Source: Cryptomeria japonica (Eukaryota; Streptophyta; Pinopsida; Cupressales; Cupressaceae). From it: a DNA stretch of 64,000 bases. The translations under genes were made by a program, and so were the position numbers. How positions within the stretch are numbered: position 1 is the stretch's first letter; each line of letters begins with the position of its first letter. The DNA is taken from NCBI RefSeq assembly GCF_030272615.1, contig NC_081410.1, positions 285,445,957 through 285,509,956 of the forward strand. Direction: 5' to 3'. This document shows, one piece after another, positions 59,610-64,000 of the stretch. Under the pieces are notes generated by a model. The model was not told where the DNA came from. It worked only from the letters and a program-made list of their open reading frames with translations, and searched no databases.

Positions 59610-59627
59610 ATCATTACCAAGCCAAAA
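59610..59627 (-). repeat. 5' LTR of element D, outer tip
   Basis: The last 18 bases of the LTR (to GCCAAAA, a mutated GCCAACA) followed by the ATACC duplication. Confidence 0.75.
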
Positions 59628-59632
59628 ATACC

Positions 59633-60176
59633 ATCAACTAAAACATAAGGAATAGATTGCGACCTAAAATACCTTCTCTTTGCCTTGTCCATCCCATAAG
59701 AATACTCGTATTTTTTTTGAAAATGAATTATTTCTTGCATCCAACTATTTGCTGCAGTAGGTGTAGTTGTTTGTACCTCATCTAGGACAATTAGGACAAC
59801 TTCCTTTTTTGTTTCTTCTCCCTCACCTGAATTACCAGCAAGCTATTTACAAAGGCCTTTACCCCTTACAAGTTTAGTCAAGTTGATTTCAATGTCATAC
59901 TCCATAACTTTGGTAATCCAACTTGCACTCTTTTAACCTAGATCTTTGCTCGATACAAAATCTTTAATAGTAGGATGTGCAACCAGCAAAGTAACTTTGT
60001 TGTTAGATAACATGTCTAATTTTTTTCAAAAGCCTGATAATAGAAATCACATGTTTCTCTACAAAGGTATATTTTAACTCATAATCTTTTAGTCCTTGAC
60101 TGAAAAATACAACCAGGTTGTTCTATACCATCACTATTTTGTTGTACTAACATGGCTGCAATACTATCTGTATATG
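59633..60176 (-). pseudogene. Gypsy-2 RNase H and connection domain
   Basis: Minus-strand blocks: DSIAAMLVQQNSDGIEQP, FFSQGLKDYELKYTFVEKHV, VAHPTIKDF with SASWITKVMEYDIEI, and QEIIHFQKKYEYSYGMDKAK. This is the C-terminal half of a Ty3/gypsy RNase H and the connection toward integrase, continuing at 46325 across element D. Stops near 59940 and 59845. The RT itself is not present to the right, where the match stops near 60176. Confidence 0.8.
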
Positions 60177-60665
60177 GTGAAAATGGATAACAATAATAAC
60201 AATATTGAAAGGCTAAATGAATCCAACCACAAAACCCTAGCCTAACAATCAACAAAGATCCACCATAACATATGAAGATTACCTAAGACAATGCAAATCA
60301 CATGAAATCACAAAGATTATACCATCACATGTCCAATAGGGTTTTGATCTCCATTCTTCCTATCTCCATTGATCTTGCTTGATATATTTGCTTTCAGATT
60401 TTATATGCACAAGAGCTCAACAAAGAATGGAATGTGGTTGCAAGTAGGATCGTAGTGTAGTCAAGTCCTTAAGATGATTGATTAGGGTTTGATAATGAAG
60501 GAAGCATCTCCTTATATAGAAGACACAATATGAAATGGAGGGATAAGATTGAGAGGTGTAAAAGGAGGTCGGCTATGATTAGAGGGTAGGTAAAGGAAAT
60601 AATAAAATAATGAAAGAGGTAGGTAGTGTATGAATTAAGAGATGAATGACATGTGTCATGGGTAG
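60177..60665. other. Unassigned sequence at the gypsy-2 truncation
   Basis: No recognisable ORF. It reads like the flank or terminal repeat of the next element on the right. A TATATAG word (60513) sits in an AT-rich stretch. Confidence 0.4.
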
Positions 60666-60897
60666 AAAAGGCTAATGAATTAATTAAATAAATAAAGATT
60701 TATTTAATAAATAGAAGAAGTGGGATAATTAAATAAATAAGATATTTATTTAATTTTAGGAAAAAGGATAATTTAAATAAATAAATGTATTTATTTAAAT
60801 GAGAAATAAGGCTAGAAGAGGATAAATGAATTAATTAAATAAATAAGGATTTATTTAATTAATAGAAGAATTAAGCTTAGATATTTATTTAATTAGA
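60666..60897. repeat. Array of AT-rich inverted repeats
   Basis: Four to five hairpin-forming units of the type AATTAAATAAATAA plus TTTATTTAATT, spaced about 60 bases apart and separated by purine-rich AGAAG-like linkers. Confidence 0.8.
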
Positions 60898-60930
60898 CTG
60901 GACAATTTTGGGTGTCTACATTTTGCCCCT

Positions 60931-60966
60931 CTTTGAGACAATGCGGCTTGTCGCGTTGTTTCAAAG
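60931..60966. other. Short hairpin of 15 pairs
   Basis: CTTTGAGACAATGCG and CGCGTTGTTTCAAAG flank a 6-base loop. The stem has only two non-Watson-Crick positions, and both are G-U wobbles in RNA. Confidence 0.6.
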
Positions 60967-61158
60967 AAGATAAAATGAACTGATACAGAGTTGCCCCAGA
61001 ATGGGAATGATATGCCCCCTCGAGAGATTGGATGAAAATGTCTGAAAAGATTGCAGACAATCTCTCGATAGGAAAGAAAGGCTAGAATGGATTGACCGGA
61101 TAAAGTGACAAAGTCACGGGATAATGAAGACTGACTCGGGAAACGAATGCGAGGGCTA

Positions 61159-61167
61159 GGGTAGGCT
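61159..61167 (+). promoter_or_regulatory. Possible TATA box of the plant mobile domain gene
   Basis: GGCTATAAGATAG around here lies about 100 bases upstream of the first ATG. Position is plausible, strength moderate. Confidence 0.4.
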
Positions 61168-61265
61168 ATAAGATAGACCACGGGGGAAAATACATCCTCA
61201 TTGTCATCTACACCTTCACGAGATCAAAGTGCAGAGCGAGAAAAGAGTAGGAGCAGTCAGCAGCG

Positions 61266-61331
61266 ATGGCCTTCATGCATAGATTCGACCACATTCGTCG
61301 ATTCCAAAGGCCAGCAGAGGCAGGAGAGCCG
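61266..61331 (+). pseudogene. Plant mobile domain gene, exon 1
   Basis: Twenty-two codons (MAFMHRFDHIRRFQRPAEAG and two more) from ATG 61266, ending in phase 0 at a consensus donor, CCG followed by GTAAGT (61332). The short basic exon joins in frame to exon 2 at 62139. I chose this start because it gives a clean ATG, an open frame and a perfect donor. It remains a prediction without transcript support. Confidence 0.6.
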
Positions 61332-61451
61332 GTAAGTACCACCAAACCTCCTTGTACTTTGACGCATTTAATTTTTGTCATTAATGCATGTCAAATAGGG
61401 CAATAAATGCGCTTAAAAGTAGAGTTGAAAAATGTCAAAAACTGTCTAACT

Positions 61452-61700
61452 GCGTCTACGTCGATGCCAGGCACGTCTGTGTCCGCCAGGCACGTCTGTG
61501 TCGGTGCCAGGCACGTCTGTGTCTGGAACTGCGTCTGCGTCGAATGCGGGCGCATTTGTGATGTGCAGGGGCGTCTGTGTAGTATAGTCGCGTTTATGCC
61601 CGGCATAGGCACGTTTGTGTTATACAGGCGCGTCTGTGTTGTTCAGGCGCGTCTGTGCAGTCTGTAGGCGCGTTTATGTAATTTAAGCGCATTTGTGTTG
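61452..61700 (+). repeat. Minisatellite 1 (about 20-bp unit, about 13 copies)
   Basis: Degenerate units on GGCACGTCTGTGTC and GGCGCGTCTGTGTT, CpG-rich, drifting to GCGTTTATG and GCATTTGTG at the right end. Confidence 0.9.
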
Positions 61701-61744
61701 AAAAAAATGCAAGTTTTGGTCTTCTAGGTCAAATCGGCAGTTTT

Positions 61745-62105
61745 GTGATGAACATATGCTGTCGATTGGATAAGCTGCTGAGAGGATACACTCAAGCAGG
61801 TCCTCTAGGAAGACTAGGATAGATCAAGGCACTTTGTGATGAACAGTGAGTACCAAGATAGAATACTTTGTGATGAACAGGGAGTACCCAAAGTATAAGC
61901 AGCACTTTGTGATAAACAAGGAGTGCAAATGTGAATAACACTTTGTGATGAACAGTGAGTGTCACACACGTAGTACTTTGTGATGAACAAGGAGTACTAC
62001 TAGGATAGAAGCAACACTTTGTGATGAACAGTGAGTGTCACTAGGGTAGATAGCCATATGCATTTAGATAAAAAGTAGCATTTTGTGATAAACAGTGAAT
62101 GCCAC
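61745..62105 (+). repeat. Minisatellite 2 (about 36-bp unit, 7-8 copies)
   Basis: Each unit has CACTTTGTGATGAACAGTGA or a close variant, followed by a variable spacer of 12-25 bases. Confidence 0.9.
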
Positions 62106-62138
62106 TATAACTGACATGATTGATTTGCTTGACTGCAG

Positions 62139-62560
62139 GAGTATTTGCCGATGCTGGAGTCATGGGAGAGATTCCCGTTGCCACAGAGGTTGCGACCAGA
62201 GTTGTCATTCGAGGACCGAGCTGCCATCGAGGAGATGGGCTTGAGACATGTACTATATGTGCCTGAGTTTCAGGCAAACATGGGTTTGCTGACTGCGCTT
62301 GCTGAGAGATGGCACTCTGAGACGTGCACATTCCATTTACTGATGGGTGAGATGACAGTCACCCTAGAGGATGTTTACATGATTCTGCGGATACCAATTG
62401 ATGGGGAGCTGATTCCGTATGATCGAGATGGAGACAGGGATGCCCTTAGATGAGTGTTCTAGTATCCAAGACTGGAGATGAGGGTGGGACACGTGGCATG
62501 GGATACCATGACATGGATAGGATTAGCACTACCAATAGTGTTGGCAGGAGTGATCAGTGA
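62139..62560 (+). pseudogene. Plant mobile domain (MAIN-like / aminotransferase-like) protein, exon 2
   Basis: Begins EYLPMLESWERFPLPQRLRP after the acceptor and continues LRHVLYVPEFQANMGLL, then ALAERWHSETCTFHLLMGEM, then TVTLEDVYMILRIPIDGE. That is the core of the plant mobile domain found in MAIN/MAIL proteins and in plant transposons (W-x-TFH, GE-x-TVTLEDV, a short P-I-D-G loop). After DRDGDRDALR there are two in-frame stops (TGA at 62451, then a TAG 12 bases on). The frame still carries on: YPRLEMRVGHVAWDTMTW and LALPIVLAGVI to about 62560. The protein is thus truncated or dead. Molecular role of the domain is not settled; in Arabidopsis it is tied to genome stability and transposon silencing. 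Confidence 0.8.
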
Positions 62561-64000
62561 GTTCCTCTGTATCAGTTTTGTACCATTTTGTATAATGATG
62601 TAGACACCTGCGGGTGATTGTAGCCATATGATTTTGACATCATTGTATCATGACACTTTATATATATATATGAGATGATTCATCTTTGCAGCAGCTATAT
62701 GCATGTGTACCTATGTGATGAGATGTTTTTATGTGATGCTTATGATATGGATGCAAATATGTATGTAATGCAATATTTTTGTTCTTTTATGTTTTTACAT
62801 GTGTATGCCAATGCAAATGTAAATGTATGTAATGCAAATGAATATGATAATGCAAATGTAAATTGTGCTAACAAGTGTTGTGTGCAGGATCTGATGTAGT
62901 TGTGATATCTATATGTATGTATGAAATGCTTATATGTGGTAATGCAGGTGAAACTACATGAAATGCAAATATTTTTGGTGTGTCATTATACTCAGTCATG
63001 TGATAGCAGGCTACACAGACTCGAGAAGGATGATGGAAGTCAATCAAGAAAGGGGGATGGAAGACAGAAGATATGAAAGTGAAAGAGCTTCTTGTGCGTT
63101 ATCATCATTGAGCTTTATTATGGCAAAATAGGTTATGACAATCGAGGCATATGTTCGACCCAGAAAGTCATTGTACCTGTTTGCATGGAGATAAGACAAT
63201 CACAAACAAGGAATGCCCCAGTTCATACTAGACTCACAGTGTCCTCATATCCTTGGACAAGTCATAGCATTACTAAGAGACAATCCACAGACAGCAAAAG
63301 AAAAATAGGTGATGATACCCCATCCTTGCCTTTCTAGTCAAAGACATCCTGGAGATAGAATCTCTAGTCAAAGACATCCCAGAAAAGCTAAAAGACATGT
63401 CACCAAAAAAAAAAAGATGAAATCAAAAGAAAACCAAGACTCGACACCAACATCCACTGTAGTCCTCAAGTTTAGTGTCTCTTGTCACTTGTATAAGTCT
63501 TATTTGATTGTGGTCACAATGTTTACTTTCACAGAAAGGATAGATAGCACTGAACCATAATCTTGTCTGAGTCTCAAGTTTAGTGTCTCTTGTCTGAGTC
63601 TGTTGAAAGATTTGATTTGTTGAAGCCCATTGTTGCTGCTGCGTCTCATCTGAAACTGACTAAATCCATGAAACTGATACTTTATTGCGGAGAAGATGAA
63701 ACTTTATTGCGGATCTGTGATGCAAATGTTGCTTTATTATGGATTGTGCATGAATAGACTAAAGGAAGCTGGAAGAAACTGTACTCCTCGAAACATGTGA
63801 TGTTCTCAGTTCCACACCCATCACTAGACGTAGGATTTGCCTTGGCCACAAATAGGATCTGATTTATTATGGATGGAAAGGGAGGTGAAAAGGGAGGTTT
63901 ATTATGAATGGCTAACCAATTTTGGGTAGATCAATAACAAGCCATGATGGGAATGTGTAAGTTTTATTGTGAACAAATAGGTTGTGAGTGTGTGCAAAGT
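62561..64000. other. Non-coding flank with short repeats, to the window end
   Basis: No convincing ORF. It holds an ATATATATATGAG run near 62663, ATGCAAATGTAAATG words (62750-62860), a direct repeat of CTAGTCAAAGACATCC (63336 and 63364), a repeat of CTCAAGTTTAGTGTCTCTTG (63466 and 63573), and several TTTATTGCGGA or TTTATTATGGA words at 63680-63900. It may be the rest of the PMD-carrying repeat. Confidence 0.45.

Larger units (their letters stand above)
46331..59627 (-). mobile_element. Element D: pol-less LTR retrotransposon of the A/B type, with nested insertions (13.3 kb)
   Basis: Perfect target duplication ATACC at 46326-46330 and 59628-59632, within gypsy-2. On the minus strand: 5' LTR (split by F and G), initiator-Met primer site, ORF1 (coiled coil, CCHC), ORF2 (about 1,080 codons), polypurine-like motifs, and a 3' LTR (split by E). 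ORF1 and ORF2 are homologous to those of element B, although the LTRs differ. No protease, RT, RNase H or integrase is seen. Confidence 0.88.
61332..62138 (+). other. Predicted intron of the plant mobile domain gene
   Basis: GTAAGT donor and TTGACTGCAG acceptor, about 807 bases. Most of it is occupied by two unrelated minisatellites. Confidence 0.55.

Noticed and set aside
61407-61667. 86-codon Cys/Val-rich ORF
   Set aside because: It is translation through minisatellite 1 within the predicted intron.
1-64000. CRISPR arrays, tRNA or rRNA genes, organelle insertions, Helitron or classic TIR transposon ends
   Set aside because: Looked for and not seen; the tandem repeats present are minisatellites, a GA microsatellite and LTR-internal arrays.

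Overview
The window looks like nuclear DNA of a plant with a very large, repeat-saturated genome. Old nested LTR retrotransposons, plant-type Ty3/gypsy and Ty1/copia proteins, initiator-Met primer sites and a plant mobile domain gene all point that way. I favour a conifer or other gymnosperm, but nothing here proves it. I see no ordinary single-copy host gene, rRNA, tRNA, CRISPR array or bacterial operon. The content is layers of retrotransposons inserted into one another, plus one plant mobile domain (PMD) gene at the right edge. Boundaries come from LTR ends, primer sites, polypurine tracts and 5-bp target duplications read directly in the sequence.

Left half (1-35 kb). The oldest layer is a decayed Ty3/gypsy element on the + strand (gypsy-1). 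Its gag starts at about 12.65 kb and its pol runs to 17.3 kb, resumes at 29.84 kb, and is followed by an extra ORF to 33.2 kb and a 3' LTR. A minus-strand LTR (H) landed in its gag. H was hit by element A (1-2593, continuing off the left edge) and by solo LTR C. C was split in turn by full-length element B (3962-12025). The gypsy-1 integrase was split by a 12.5-kb element (17300-29841) with 4.4-kb LTRs and a gag but no pol.

Middle (35-45 kb). A 5-kb copia-type element (36725-41764) carries gag and protease but no integrase or reverse transcriptase. Around it lies unassigned repeat DNA with a long GA microsatellite.

Right half (45-60 kb). A second gypsy element (gypsy-2, minus strand) is split between RNase H (59.6-60.2 kb) and integrase (45.2-46.3 kb) by element D (46331-59627). 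D's LTRs contain three more LTR insertions, E, F and G.

Right edge (60-64 kb). A two-exon PMD gene relic has an intron packed with two minisatellites and an AT-rich hairpin array upstream.

The most interesting system is the family of A, B and D. These are LTR elements with an initiator-Met primer site, a coiled-coil plus multi-CCHC gag-like ORF1 and a giant unrecognised ORF2 (about 1,100 codons), and no protease, integrase, RT or RNase H that I can find. With the giant-LTR element and the copia gag-protease element, three separate kinds of pol-less, gag-bearing retrotransposon occur in 64 kb. All presumably depend on enzymes supplied by other elements.
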